Source: Prosapia bicincta (lineage: Eukaryota > Arthropoda > Insecta > Hemiptera > Cercopidae). From it: a stretch of 64,000 nt of DNA. Shown piece by piece: positions 11,557-22,470 of this stretch. How positions within the stretch are numbered: position 1 is the stretch's first letter; every line of letters begins with the position of its first letter. Position numbers and translations under genes: made by a program. Under the pieces are notes generated by a model that had not been told where the DNA came from, searched no databases, and was given only the letters and a program-made list of their open reading frames with translations. The stretch is taken from assembly GCA_036971475.1 (NCBI GenBank), contig JBAIZL010000005.1, positions 179,938,886 to 180,002,885 of the forward strand, read 5' to 3'.

Positions 11557-14423
11557 TAAGCTGTCCAAATGTCAGCAGGCACTAATAATCACTACTTTAT
11601 CTGTGTTCACAAAATTGCAGACACAGATTCATCAAGCAGTTGGGTATGGGCAATAAATGAAGGCAACCATTCTTTCTCGCGTTAAAGTCCAAGTCTATTC
11701 GTTTATGACGTGACAAACCGATAAATCTTAAATTCACCCGGTGACAGACCTCGGTAACAGAAATTGGTTAATTTTTTTTCGTTTTTACATATGTTGCTTG
11801 AAATCAATTCTAAACAAGAAAATAGTTAGTCTTGAAATTTGTAGTCCATTACGTTCGGTGAAACGTAATTAATAACTTTACATTACTTTAAGACTTCCGA
11901 ACTTAATTTTGTGTGTGTTAATTTGTAGAAACTTACTGAGAGATAAAATTTTTAATTGCTCGTGGCGATCTGCATCAGTGTCTAAATCTTCCGCTTGTAG
12001 TTGTTGTTGGGTTAAACGGTGACGGTTTTTAAAGCAGGTTTTCGATTGTGTCAAACAGTGTATGTAATTTGTATTAGGACTGTTTATTTAATATGTTTGT
12101 GTTTTGTGTGTTTGTAAATTTCATACTGTTCTAGTGTGTTGAGAACAGTGCGGTCTTTTATTGATGATGTGTAAGATTTCTAGGTAATGGTTAATGCCTG
12201 TGTATGTAATGTCGTGTTTCATTTAGGCGATTGGCGATAGTTAATTTAAATCCCACACCATAAATAGTGGTTAAAATTCAGAACACAATAACGTCAATAA
12301 AACTATAAAACTGAAGGTTTCCTTAAAGCAGTGGTTAAACTACATTGAATTATTATGTAGTCTACCTATTTTACATTTTAGCAATAAAGTACCCGGTTAG
12401 TTACTAAAATAATAAATTTGTGACAATTATTATTATTAATTTTATATAACTATACTTAGCCTATTTACTATTTTGCTATTTGCAATATAGTTACATAAAA
12501 TAAAATCAGTAACAAAGTACAAATCACAATTGAAAAATTAATATTGCATAACGTGTTTCACGATAACCCTATATAAGTTGGCAAGCGGTACTACTAAAAG
12601 AATTGCAAAACATTTTCACTTCAGCAATCGTTTAGTTTACGTTCGTTCAACTGCAGTTAGTAAATTATAGTTTGATCATTAATAACCAAACACACTATAT
12701 CCGGATACATTGGCAATGTAATTTAATACAGCTGTAAAGGCTACCAATGTGGTATAAAATGATGCGATAATTTCAAAAATATTTCTCGTAAAGGAATGTT
12801 CGTTAAGTAAGTTTGTGTGTCGCTCATAAATTTAGATTAGGTTTTAACTACTGTTTGTTCTTTGCGACATTCAAAATATTTTGGAGTAGTATCTATATAA
12901 AAAGGTCAAAATTAAGTTCTGAAAACTTGTGTATTACATTTATTTATCTATTCAGTATTAAAAGTTCTTTTTCTAGAGCCAGGATTCGGAAACTTCAATC
13001 TTTAATGAAATGGATCTCTACAGAGGTTTTAAAATATATATAAGAGTACGACTTAATTTTTCTGTAGCTACAGTAGACCCTTGGGTTATACAAAATACTC
13101 AATGGAACTGCACATTCATCACAAACGAGCTCATGATTGCAAATCAAACATTACCATTTAACTCTGGGAAACAGTTGATAACTTTTGTTATATAACCACA
13201 TCCACTATTTATCTTCTTTTCCAAAAATATTAAACACATTGACTGCATGAAGTACAAAATTCGAGCAACCAACCACACTAGACGGGCGAACCAAATCAGT
13301 CAGTAGTATGCGTTTTGTACTTATTGTTTGTGTATTTATTTTGTAACAATGCTAAATAGAAAGCCGTAATATTTAATAATATTAGTATTAGTTTATAAAT
13401 TCTTCATTTAAAACTTTAAATATTTTATTTACAATATTTTAGTTATAACATTTAAAAGTGAAGTAATAATGTTTGAAGCAACAAATGACGAGTGGGAGAG
13501 TATAAATATTGAATAGGGGTCGTGGGATCTGCGACAAGACGTTTCTATTGGGGGTTGTTTATACTGTAGTTAGGTTGTTATAGACACGACAAAGCTAATC
13601 ATTGATCGATACTGTGGTGCTTAATAAATGATAACACGCACGCGCCGTGGCTTTCTCTCTTTGTAAGAAAGAGGTTTTTACAAAGTTAATTTTAAAATTA
13701 CTACGATGTCCTTGAGGAAGGAATTTTAGTTTTACACTATAAGTAACGGTTACACAGACATAAAATGGCGGAAATAAAGGCAACGGCGAGATTACCACTT
13801 CCTGCCAAATTGGGGCCGTTTAAAGTAAATGACCGAACAAAAAGGCAGTGAAATTTGCTAGTGACGTGATATAAAAAACAGTCTTTAATAAAATTCCATA
13901 AATTTCTATTGGCGTGGAAGAAATAGCATAAAGAAGATTCACTAATGCAAACAAGTATCGCTGAGACATAGCCGCCTACATTAGAGAAGTTTTGTTTTCA
14001 ATTATTGTCTTGTGCCGGAAGTGACGACTAATTGCCCAAGACACAAGTAAGAGCAAAAGGACATTCCTTTATCATTCCTCAGATCTGTAGCCCTCGGCTT
14101 CTAGACGCTACCAAACATCCGATAGTAGGACCTAGTGCTCAAATTAGCCTTTACTATTTTAATCAAACTGAGATTAAATTTCTTGCAATATTATTAAATG
14201 TTGGTTCAACTCGGTTCTAATCGGATACAGGGGGTGTTGATTGTTGTAATTGAAAGGAAGATGAGGGTAGCAGCATTGATGGCACAGATAAAAGGGCCCG
14301 TATTGTTGGGGATGCAGACGTGACGTCATCCCATTGTAGTTCTATACATTGCCTGTTCATAAAAAATGACATTTCAGGAGCTAACAATCAATTTTTAAAA
14401 TCGTCGTAAATATTTTGTAATAG

Positions 14424-14426
<3 letters not shown>
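11557..14426. other. AT-rich interval without a recognisable gene
   Basis: About 2.9 kb of unique-looking DNA. A palindromic tgacgtca word (CRE-type) lies near 14321, but nothing shows it is used. Small open frames here (for example 12,813-13,195) match nothing I know. Confidence 0.45.

Positions 14427-14477
<51 letters not shown>
14427..14477. repeat. (TA)n microsatellite
   Basis: Pure TA run directly upstream of a Penelope-like fragment. Confidence 0.9.
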
Positions 14478-14479
<2 letters not shown>

Positions 14480-14589
14480 ATTAATGATATCCGTTAAATA
14501 TTTAGCATACACAAATGGATACAATACCACAATAATAGACAAACTATGGCACAATATAAAAAAAAAACATTATAATTAACACTACAGGG

Positions 14590-15080
14590 AGGGAAAACAA
14601 ATACATCACAATACCATTCATAAACAGAACATCAATAGCCCACAAATTTCAAAAAACAAGATACAAAATAGCATACAAAACTAATAACAAATTACAACAC
14701 TAAATACAATACGACACCAACAATAAAGATAAACTACAAGCACCAGGCGTATACAAAACAAACTGTACAAAATGCAACAAATTCTACATTTGACAAACAG
14801 GTCGCAGCTTCAAACAAAGAGTCGAGGAACACAAACAGAACACTCATTCTACAATCATATAAAAGAAAAACGACACAAAAACACAATAATTTACCATAAT
14901 CTAGAAATCGTACACATCAACAAAAAACGACCACATAACAACACAGTCGAACAATACAAACACACAAAAACACAAAATACATACATTTTAAATGAACAAA
15001 CTAACACAATCACACATACTCTTTGATACTATCGAAAACCTGCCTTTAAAACCATCACCGCTTAACCTAACAACAACTCG
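14590..15080 (+). pseudogene. PLE GIY-YIG endonuclease region, broken
   Basis: In one frame the linker before the nuclease reads KIAYKTNN at about 14665, followed by GVYKTNCTKCNKFYI at about 14748-14792, a stop, then QTGRSFKQRVEEHKQN. This is the PLE pattern G-V-Y-K...C..C-x-K-F-Y-I-G-Q-T-G-R-S-F, with the invariant Gly of YIG replaced by a TGA stop. Another stop lies upstream near 14701 and more follow downstream. The two Cys before YIG are kept, as usual for PLEs. The reverse transcriptase part is missing. The family call is firm; the gene is dead. Confidence 0.8.
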
Positions 15081-15092
15081 AATCAGAAGACA

Positions 15093-15125
15093 CTGATGAA
15101 GATCGCCTTCGGAGCGATCAAAAAC
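15093..15125 (+). ncRNA. Hammerhead-ribozyme-like core in PLE tail (degenerate)
   Basis: ctgatga is followed by a hairpin (gatcgc, loop cttcgga, gcgatc) and then aaaac. PLE termini are known to carry minimal hammerhead ribozymes with a CUGANGA, stem II, GAAA core. Here the G of GAAA is A, so activity is doubtful. Confidence 0.45.
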
Positions 15126-15209
15126 GTTCTGTTTCAGTAAGTTTTTACAAATTTACAACATTTAAATTTCTGTTAGTCATAAACTAATGTAAAAGTGACT
15201 ACTATATAC

Positions 15210-15334
<125 letters not shown>

Positions 15335-15470
15335 ACTTTCAAATAATTGTAGTTTAGCAAAAAAATGTCTCAAGATTCTTACAAGCCGGCTTTCGGAAGA
15401 ATATATCGTCATTAATCTTGTTAAACATTGTAGGAAAGAAAGATGGAAGATAATAAGTTGCTAAAATTTT

Positions 15471-15511
15471 ACCCACACACACACACACAGACACACACAA
15501 ACACAAACAAA

Positions 15512-15560
<49 letters not shown>
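15471..15560. repeat. Compound (CA)n-(TA)n microsatellite
   Basis: An imperfect CA/ACAAA run passes into a pure TA run. Confidence 0.9.
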
Positions 15561-15562
<2 letters not shown>

Positions 15563-16380
15563 GAATGTTTGTGTGTATGTATGGGGCTTATGCGTTACTA
15601 AACCAATAATCCAATCGCCATAAACTTTGATAAATATTGAATACATTCCTGAGAAGGTTTCTGGAATAGTAAGTCTCAAGGGCGTAGCCAAGGGGCACAG
15701 GTTCACATGACCTCCAAACCTATTAATTTTAGCAGAAAAATTATCCTATAAAACGGCGCTAGGTTTTTAGCAAAACATCTTCCCAACGGTATGGCATTTT
15801 TTCAACATGCATTTCTTAAGTACAAAAATAGTATAAAATATGATTTCCTATCTTATCATATCCTATGATATTTCATTGAATTCATTCAAAATTTTGGTGG
15901 CCCAGCTACACTCAACAAGTTAAAATAATTGGATTTGAAAATCCATGGTTCTCACATTATCAGCTTCTTATGGACCTTTCCTCTACATACTTTCAACCCT
16001 TGTCTACTATCATACCTCTGGCCAGCTAATCTTCACCCTTCTCTTACCTTATGACGATAAACCACTCATTGTCCGCAGGAAAGTAATGGCTTATCCTTTG
16101 AATTTGAACTCTGGTTCGAAACCTGTAGCTAAGGGATAAACCTCTCAAGAAAACCAGCTCTTGAACTTGTAATAAAAACCAGTAACCTACTTATGCCTTT
16201 TTAGGCTTTTATCGGGGTTATGGATTGGTTGAGAGACATTTCTGACTTAAAGACTATAGTTGGACACCAAGTGAAACTTACTTTATATAAAATAAAATTA
16301 GGTAAAATTATATAAAAAAAAGCTAATAGAAAAATAACAATTTATTCTTTATTCTATTATCTAATTATTTATTTAACATA
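15561..16380. other. Interval without a recognisable gene
   Basis: AT-rich. A ggttcgaaacc word at 16113 resembles a pol III B box, but no tRNA fold or A box supports it. Confidence 0.4.
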
Positions 16381-16925
16381 TATATAAGGTGTCTCCATTT
16401 CATGCAAATGGTTAAATGAAACGGCCAAATCCACTAATTTTGGCGTTTTATAATTTCACATTTTTCACAGGTCAAATTTGTGTTGATTTCGTTATTTGAG
16501 CATATAGCTGAAAAATCCGAAAACTTCCGTTTCACACCTTGCACTATTTTAAGTTTTTTTTAACACATCTTATGACTCTTATAACTTCCGGAGATTAATA
16601 CATGTCCTGGTTCTTTGATGGCTACGGTACGAGTAAGAGCAAGAGTAGACGCTGTCTTCTTCCCAAGCGCCACTGCCCCTGTCCACGTTGCATAATCAAC
16701 CAATGAGAGCCTTGATAGTGTTAGAAACGAGATTGTTTAGTTATAATCTCGACTCCTCTCTTGTATTTCCTTTAATTATTTTATTCTGACCTTTATCAGA
16801 TCCTTTTACTTTATATGATGTTCTGATTTGAATTTTTAATTGTGTTAAAACAATTTGTTTATTTATTTTTCTCCAAATGCGTTTATTACCTTATCTTATT
16901 TTAGCAAGACTTCTTGAATGCAGCG

Positions 16926-17690
16926 CTATTTATACCTCTGTTGAAAGATTTTATAAACAACTTGGTTCTCTTTGTCATCCAAATCCTCCAGTTTCCTTAC
17001 ATGTGACACAAAGCTCTTACATGTGACACAAAGCTCTTACATGTGACACAAAGCTCTTACATGTGACACAAAGCTCTTACGTGTGACACAAAGCTCTTAC
17101 ATGTGACACAATGCTCTTACATGTGACACAAAGTTCTTACATGTGACACAAAGCTCTTACATGTGGCACAAAGCTCTTACATGTGACACAAAGCTCTTAC
17201 ATATGACACAAAGCTCTTACATGTGACACAAAGTTCTTACATGTGACACAAAGCTCTTACATGTGACACAATGCTCTTACATGTGACACAAAGTTCTTAC
17301 ATGTGGCACAAAGCTCTTACATGTGACACAAAGCTCTTACATGTGACACAAAGCTCTTACATGTGACACAAAGCTCTTACATGTGACACAAAGCTCTTAC
17401 ATGTGACACAAAGCTCTTACATGTGACACAAAGCTCTTACATGTTTCGGGTAACAGGTTTGATATATTATTATTTAACATTACTTCGAGATCATGTAGGC
17501 CTATGTTGTATGAGAAATCATGTAGTGCAACAATATTCTTGATATTTGCCCATGCCAATTCAATGGGGTTCAGATCACAGTGATAAGTAAGGGTAATTGT
17601 ATATCCTGCTTTAGCAACCATCTGGTCAACTAAATATTTTTTAGCTGACAGTCGAAAAGGTTCAATAAACTATGAAAGTTCTGAACGAAC
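16926..17690 (-). pseudogene. DDE transposase C-terminal part, interrupted by a 20-bp minisatellite
   Basis: From 17,675 downward the minus strand reads FRLSAKKYLVDQMVAKAG, then YHCDLNPIELAWANIKNIV. The N-P-I-E-L-x-W block holds the third acidic residue of the DDE triad in this superfamily, and homologues normally read PPYH just before it. The frame continues to LLPETCKSFVSHV at the edge of the array (17441). On the other side (17000 to 16926) the same reading frame resumes as RKLEDLDDKENQVVYKIF and ends at a TAG stop (16926-16928). A stop upstream near 17685 and the missing N-terminal half show decay. A functional protein would cut and join transposon ends; this one cannot. Confidence 0.75.
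17001..17440. repeat. 20-bp minisatellite, 22 copies, inside the transposase gene
   Basis: atgtgacacaaagctcttac is repeated 22 times without length change; a few units differ by one base. The minus-strand flanks give transposase codons on both sides. A single unit would leave the coding frame open. The 21 added units total 420 bp, a multiple of three, but the added units create an in-frame TAA. Confidence 0.95.
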
Positions 17691-18058
<368 letters not shown>

Positions 18059-18150
18059 TAAATATGGTGATATGTTTTATTGTAATATATTTAATAAATT
18101 AAAAATATTTCAAAAACATGAATAGTTTTATTGCATATATTATTCAAAGC

Positions 18151-18183
18151 TTTTCGCCGATAAAATAGTACCAGCATCTTCAG
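18151..18183 (-). ncRNA. Hammerhead-ribozyme-like core
   Basis: On the minus strand: ctgaaga (fits CUGANGA), a wobble-containing stem gctggt/atcggc, then gaaa. This matches the conserved core of PLE-associated hammerheads; stems I and III are not clear. Confidence 0.5.
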
Positions 18184-18227
18184 GAAAATAATTATCTAAG
18201 ATAATTGTCTAAGAGATAATTATTTTT

Positions 18228-18260
18228 CTGAAGATGCTGGTACTATTCTATCGGCGAAAA
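18228..18260 (+). ncRNA. Hammerhead-ribozyme-like core
   Basis: Plus-strand counterpart in the right arm of the palindrome: ctgaaga, stem gctggt/atcggc, then gaaaa. Confidence 0.5.
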
Positions 18261-18314
18261 TCTTTGAATAATATATGCAATAAAAGTATTCTTGTTTTTG
18301 AAATATTTTTAATT

Positions 18315-18317
<3 letters not shown>

Positions 18318-18372
<55 letters not shown>
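18318..18372. repeat. (TA)n microsatellite
   Basis: TA run following the right arm of the palindrome, at the same place relative to the PLE-type terminus as the TA run at 18686. Confidence 0.9.
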
Positions 18373-18378
<6 letters not shown>

Positions 18379-18584
18379 GGAACTTAATTTTATATTTTTG
18401 TGTATATTATTTATACATTTTAATAAATTGTCAATATTTAAACCAAATTATTTATAGATCAAGGCACCAAACTATTTATAAGGTCATTGATGTTATAGGA
18501 AAAATTACATAAAGTACAATACTTATAAATATGGTCGTTTATAGCACATATGATTTAATTTTGTAAAATATTTTATTACATAAT

Positions 18585-18681
18585 TATTTTCCTGAAGATG
18601 CTGGTACTATTTTATCGGCGAAAAGCTTTGAATAAATATATTCATTAAAAGTATTCTTGTTTTTGAAATATTTTTAATTTA

Positions 18682-18685
<4 letters not shown>
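18585..18685 (+). mobile_element. Solo PLE-type terminus
   Basis: About 100 bp closely matching the right arm of the palindrome at 18214-18319, including the core at 18592-18624 and the attattcttg..aatttatta tail. It again ends in a (TA)n run. The same start and end in several copies suggest a defined terminal repeat. Confidence 0.65.
18592..18624 (+). ncRNA. Hammerhead-ribozyme-like core
   Basis: ctgaaga, stem gctggt/atcggc, gaaaa, as in the palindrome copies. Confidence 0.5.

Positions 18686-18735
<50 letters not shown>
18686..18735. repeat. (TA)n microsatellite
   Basis: Pure TA run at the end of the solo PLE-type terminus. Confidence 0.9.
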
Positions 18736-18738
<3 letters not shown>

Positions 18739-18795
18739 AGATTAAATAATATACACTAATTACAGGAATAATTTATTGAATAATACACTCAAAGC

Positions 18796-18827
18796 TTTTC
18801 GTTGGTTGGCATTACCAACATCCTCAG
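18796..18827 (-). ncRNA. Hammerhead-ribozyme-like core, well formed
   Basis: On the minus strand: ctgagga (CUGANGA), a perfect 6-bp stem gttggt/accaac around a short loop, then gaaa. The best-preserved stem II of the set. Confidence 0.55.
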
Positions 18828-18927
18828 GAATTACAATACTATGAATGACAAAAGAACTGTCTAACAAATGTGAAGTTACTACATAAAGCATTACACAGTT
18901 GCCAAATCTATTACAATATCGCCAAAC

Positions 18928-19441
18928 CTATTCCACTGCTGCCACAACATTATATACATTAAATACAGTATGGAATTTAGAACGTATTTGAATTTGTTCA
19001 TCTATCAATTTGTTATCAATATTATGTTTATAAATTTCAAAAGCTTCACATATGTTCCTTTTTAATCCTTTATTTATTTCTTTTATAATTTTCATATTAT
19101 TTATATTAGGAAACATATGATTATTATTAATACAATGTGTAGCGAAATTAGACTTATAAATACTTGGTTTTAAAAAAGCATAAAAATGTTCTTTATACCT
19201 TTCTTTCAATTTTTTCTTTGTTTGTCCTATATAAACTTTATTACAAAATTCACATTCTAATTTATAAACTCCATTTTCCTCATGTATAGGCCTACTATTT
19301 ATATTATTATTATGGTTAATTATATGTATTATTCTATTATTAGTTTTATATGCAATTTTTATGTTTTTATTAGTAAATAATTTGGAAATATTTTTTATTT
19401 CAGTGTATGTAAAAGTACTCCATACAGTATTATTATTATTA
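18928..19441 (-). pseudogene. PLE C-terminal region with intact GIY-YIG motif (fragment)
   Basis: The frame is open from about 19441 to the stop at 18928. It reads WSTFTYTEIKNISKLF and KIAYKTNN, then NGVYKLECEFCNKVYIGQT at about 19275-19217, with both halves of GIY-YIG and the paired Cys. KERYKEHF and a longer C-terminus (FATHCINNNHMF...) follow. GIY-YIG endonucleases of PLEs nick target DNA to prime reverse transcription. No ATG is needed because this is only the 3' part of a longer ORF; the reverse transcriptase is absent. The nuclease segment has no stop or frameshift, so this copy is younger than the one at 14.6 kb. Confidence 0.85.
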
Positions 19442-19479
19442 CTACTATTTTAATGAATATTATTTTTTATTTGTTTTTG

Positions 19480-19481
<2 letters not shown>

Positions 19482-19539
<58 letters not shown>
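19482..19539. repeat. (TA)n microsatellite
   Basis: Pure TA run directly upstream of the truncated PLE. Confidence 0.9.
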
Positions 19540-19542
<3 letters not shown>

Positions 19543-19599
19543 TTTTTTTTGTAATATATATTATATAATATATATTTTTGTATATACATATTGATTTTT

Positions 19600-19601
<2 letters not shown>

Positions 19602-19659
<58 letters not shown>
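19602..19659. repeat. (TA)n microsatellite
   Basis: Second TA run, separated from the first by a T-rich linker with short TA stretches. Confidence 0.9.
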
Positions 19660-19667
<8 letters not shown>

Positions 19668-21199
19668 CAAGATTATCAATTAAAAGTTTTAAAATGACAA
19701 ATTATTCTACTTAACAGCCAAACGAAACCCACAATGACAGCGCAGTGAAACCTAAAATAGTCTTGCACGCCACATCACTTCAAAGGCACTGCGGTCTTCT
19801 AATACTCGAAAATGAGAGCAGAATAGCTCTCGAAAGTTGACTCGCAAAAATATCAAATAAGATTCTTTTTTAATCAAATGAAAGTGTAAAAGAAAATTTA
19901 ATGTAAGAAATCAATACTTTATCATATAGGCCTATTTAGAAAATATTGTTTATTTTCTAAATAAATGTGGAATAAATGTCTACTAAAAATTGTATATAAA
20001 TCACTTAATAATTATATAAATTTTACATTAGCATTCTTCTATATTTCCGAATATAAATAAGTTGTATTTGTAAAGGTTTTGTACAAACTAATTTTCCTTT
20101 TTATAAGGTTTTTTCATTATATATTACAATTTAAAACAAACATATATAAAATTAATGTAATGTTTGGTTCTCGGTAAATGTGATGATTTATTAACTGTGG
20201 GCGAGAAGTGACAGTAGACCTTTCTTCGATGATATAACTTTAATCTCTTTGCTGGATACATAAATGGTTTAAAATCTTAGAGATATGGCTTGAAATCTCA
20301 GAAAATCTCCGTTATGTAACTACGAAATGTTCAATCAAAGAGTTTAATAAACGATATCAGATCTTTATTGAAAATGTAAAAACACCTCGAAGGCGTTGAA
20401 AGTAGCTGCCTTAAAAGCGAAATCAATTCACATTTGACCTCCAGAAACCACGTAATGCCAAATACGAAAGTACAGTTTCTTGATTTGAAGATCATTTGTT
20501 TTATTAACACTCTTATGACGAGATCGCGGAAGCAATGATCACAACAGACTACTGTGCTATCATTAGCTGGCACGTATTTATTATTTATGCCGCTCGTTAG
20601 CCGGGCACTTTTGATGTTCTAACCTCACATTTTAATGCAGGTAGAGCGTGGGATAGGAACAGCTGATTGCGGCCTGTTTATAAATATTTCCCGCTGGTTA
20701 AACGATCGTGTGGCCAGTGTTTGCATGTTGTGTTAATAGTTAATAGCGGACTCGGCAAGTGAAGCATGCGCCAAAGGAAAAACTCGGCAAAATAATAATT
20801 TACATCTTCAAACACTGAAAAATTAAGAAGCTAATTCCAGAAGGAGAATTTAATGGTAGGTATTTCGCAGCTTTTGTTTTAAAAAGATTTGTTTCAATGC
20901 GACCATGAGCAATTTAATGGTAACGACCATTGTATTAAAAGTGTCACAAAAAGGAGCCCTTCTGTATTTCGGGCGATTCTGTAGACCTACATATAACAAA
21001 TAACCAGAGGTAAACTACCTTTAGACCTAATTTAGATGTCTTGGGAACATGTAGTTGACCATTCCACCACTCCCTTACAGCATTTACGCTACTTACGCCA
21101 TTATACTATTAACATTAAATATCATTAAACAAATTTACGCTGGTCAAAATTAAGGACTAAAAGTGTTAAGGGTAAACTATTATTGTGTGACATAGGCTA
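19660..21199. other. AT-rich interval without a recognisable gene
   Basis: Unique-looking. A GC-richer patch at about 20640-20780 has no recognisable motif. Confidence 0.45.
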
Positions 21200-22470
21200 T
21201 TCTCTGTTACATTTTGGGATTGCACTCGAGTTACTTTTGTATTATGCAGATTGTTTTAAACATCCGACTCTTTAAAGCAATGATTCAGTCTATAATATGT
21301 AACATATTCTGTACTACATTTTGGGATTGCCTCGAGTTACCTTTGTATTATACAGATTGTTTCAAACACCCGACTATTTAAAGCAAATTATTCAGTCCAT
21401 AATGTGTAACATATTCTCTGCTACATTTTGGGATTGCCTCGAGTTACCTTTGTATTATACAGATTGTTTCAAACACCCGACTATTTAAAGCAAATTATTC
21501 AGTCCATAATGTGTAACATATTCTCTACTACATTTTGGGATTGCACTCGAGTTACCTTTGTATTATACAGATTCTTTCAAACACCCGACTATTTAAAGCA
21601 AATTATTCAGTCCATAATGTGTAACATATTCTCTACTACATTTTGGGATTGCCTCGAGTTACCTTTGTATTATACAGATTGTTTCAAACACCCGACTATT
21701 TAAAGCAAATTATTCAGTCCATAATGTGTAACATATTCTCTACTACATTTTGGGATTGCCTCGAGTTACCTTTGTATTATACAGATTGTTTCAAACACCC
21801 GACTATTTAAAGCAAATTATTCAGTCCATAATGTGTAACATATTCTCTACTACATTTTGGGATTGCCTCGAGTTACCTTTGTATTATACAGATTGTTTCA
21901 AACACCCGACTATTTAAAGCAAATTATTCAGTCCATAATGTGTAACATATTCTCTACTACATTTTGGGATTGCCTCGAGTTACCTTTGTATTATACAGAT
22001 TGTTTCAAACACCCGACTATTTAAAGCAAATTATTCAGTCCATAATGTGTAACATATTCTCTACTACATTTTGGGATTGCCTCGAGTTACCTTTGTATTA
22101 TACAGATTGTTTCAAACACCCGACTATTTAAAGCAAATTATTCAGTCCATAATGTGTAACATATTCTCTACTACATTTTGGGATTGCCTCGAGTTACCTT
22201 TGTATTATACAGATTGTTTCAAACACCCGACTATTTAAAGCAAATTATTCAGTCCATAATGTGTAACATATTCTCTACTACATTTTGGGATTGCACTCGA
22301 GTTACCTTTGTATTATACAGATTGTTTCACAACACCCGACTCTTTAAAGCAATGATTCAGTCCATAATGTGTAACACATTCTCTGCTACATTTTGGGATT
22401 GCCTCGAGTTAAGTTTGAATCATGCAAATTGTGTCAAACATCCGACTGCTGATAGTAATTAATCAGGCGA
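21200..22470. repeat. 107-bp satellite array, 12 copies
   Basis: The word ttgggattg recurs at about 21213, 21321, 21428, 21535, 21643, 21750, 21857, 21964, 22071, 22178, 22285 and 22393. Inner copies are nearly identical; the first, second and last two diverge. A one-base insertion (gcactcgag for gcctcgag) marks three units. Open frames across it are by-products. Confidence 0.95.

Larger units (their letters stand above)
14480..15200 (+). mobile_element. Penelope-like element (PLE), 5'-truncated 3' fragment
   Basis: The fragment starts after a TA run, carries a decayed GIY-YIG coding region, then a hammerhead-like core at 15093-15125 and about 75 bp of tail before a CA microsatellite. The tail from the hammerhead onward is repeated at 26,357-26,470, so both belong to one family. 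PLEs encode a reverse transcriptase with a C-terminal GIY-YIG endonuclease, and are often 5'-truncated as here. Confidence 0.75.
16389..17690 (-). mobile_element. Tc1/mariner-superfamily (IS630-type DDE) transposon remnant
   Basis: The minus strand carries the 3' half of a transposase gene (17690 to 16926, split by a minisatellite) and about 540 bp of 3' flank. The flank ends at aggtgtctccatttcatg next to a TA-rich stretch at about 16380-16388, a possible element end with a TA target. The 5' part is missing, and the remnant runs into the (TA)n tract that starts at 17693. Confidence 0.6.
18091..18319. repeat. Palindrome built from two inverted PLE-type termini
   Basis: The left arm (18091-18197) is the reverse complement of the right arm (18214-18319) apart from a few mismatches, around a 16-bp centre. 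Each arm holds a hammerhead-like core. A third, direct copy lies at about 18585-18685. Confidence 0.85.
18770..19445 (-). mobile_element. Penelope-like element, 5'-truncated 3' fragment, second family
   Basis: The minus strand runs from a truncated coding region (19441 to 18928) into a 3' tail with a hammerhead-like core at 18796-18827, the order expected at a PLE 3' end. It lies next to TA tracts at 19482-19539 and 19602-19659. Its terminal sequence (aaagcttt next to the core) is closer to the 18.2-kb termini than to the 15.1-kb PLE. Confidence 0.8.

Noticed and set aside
12565..12610. TATA-box-like word (ctatataagt) upstream of a possible initiator
   Set aside because: TATATAAG words are expected by chance in such AT-rich DNA, and no gene follows.
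16113..16123. ggttcgaaacc, resembling a tRNA or pol III B box
   Set aside because: No A box at the right distance and no cloverleaf could be drawn.
17001..17440. Regular array that might be taken for a CRISPR
   Set aside because: Units are contiguous with no unique spacers, and the setting is eukaryotic.
21428..22462. Two 90-codon frames with internal repeats
   Set aside because: They come from the 107-bp satellite; the one-base indel between units moves the frame, so there is no coding constraint.
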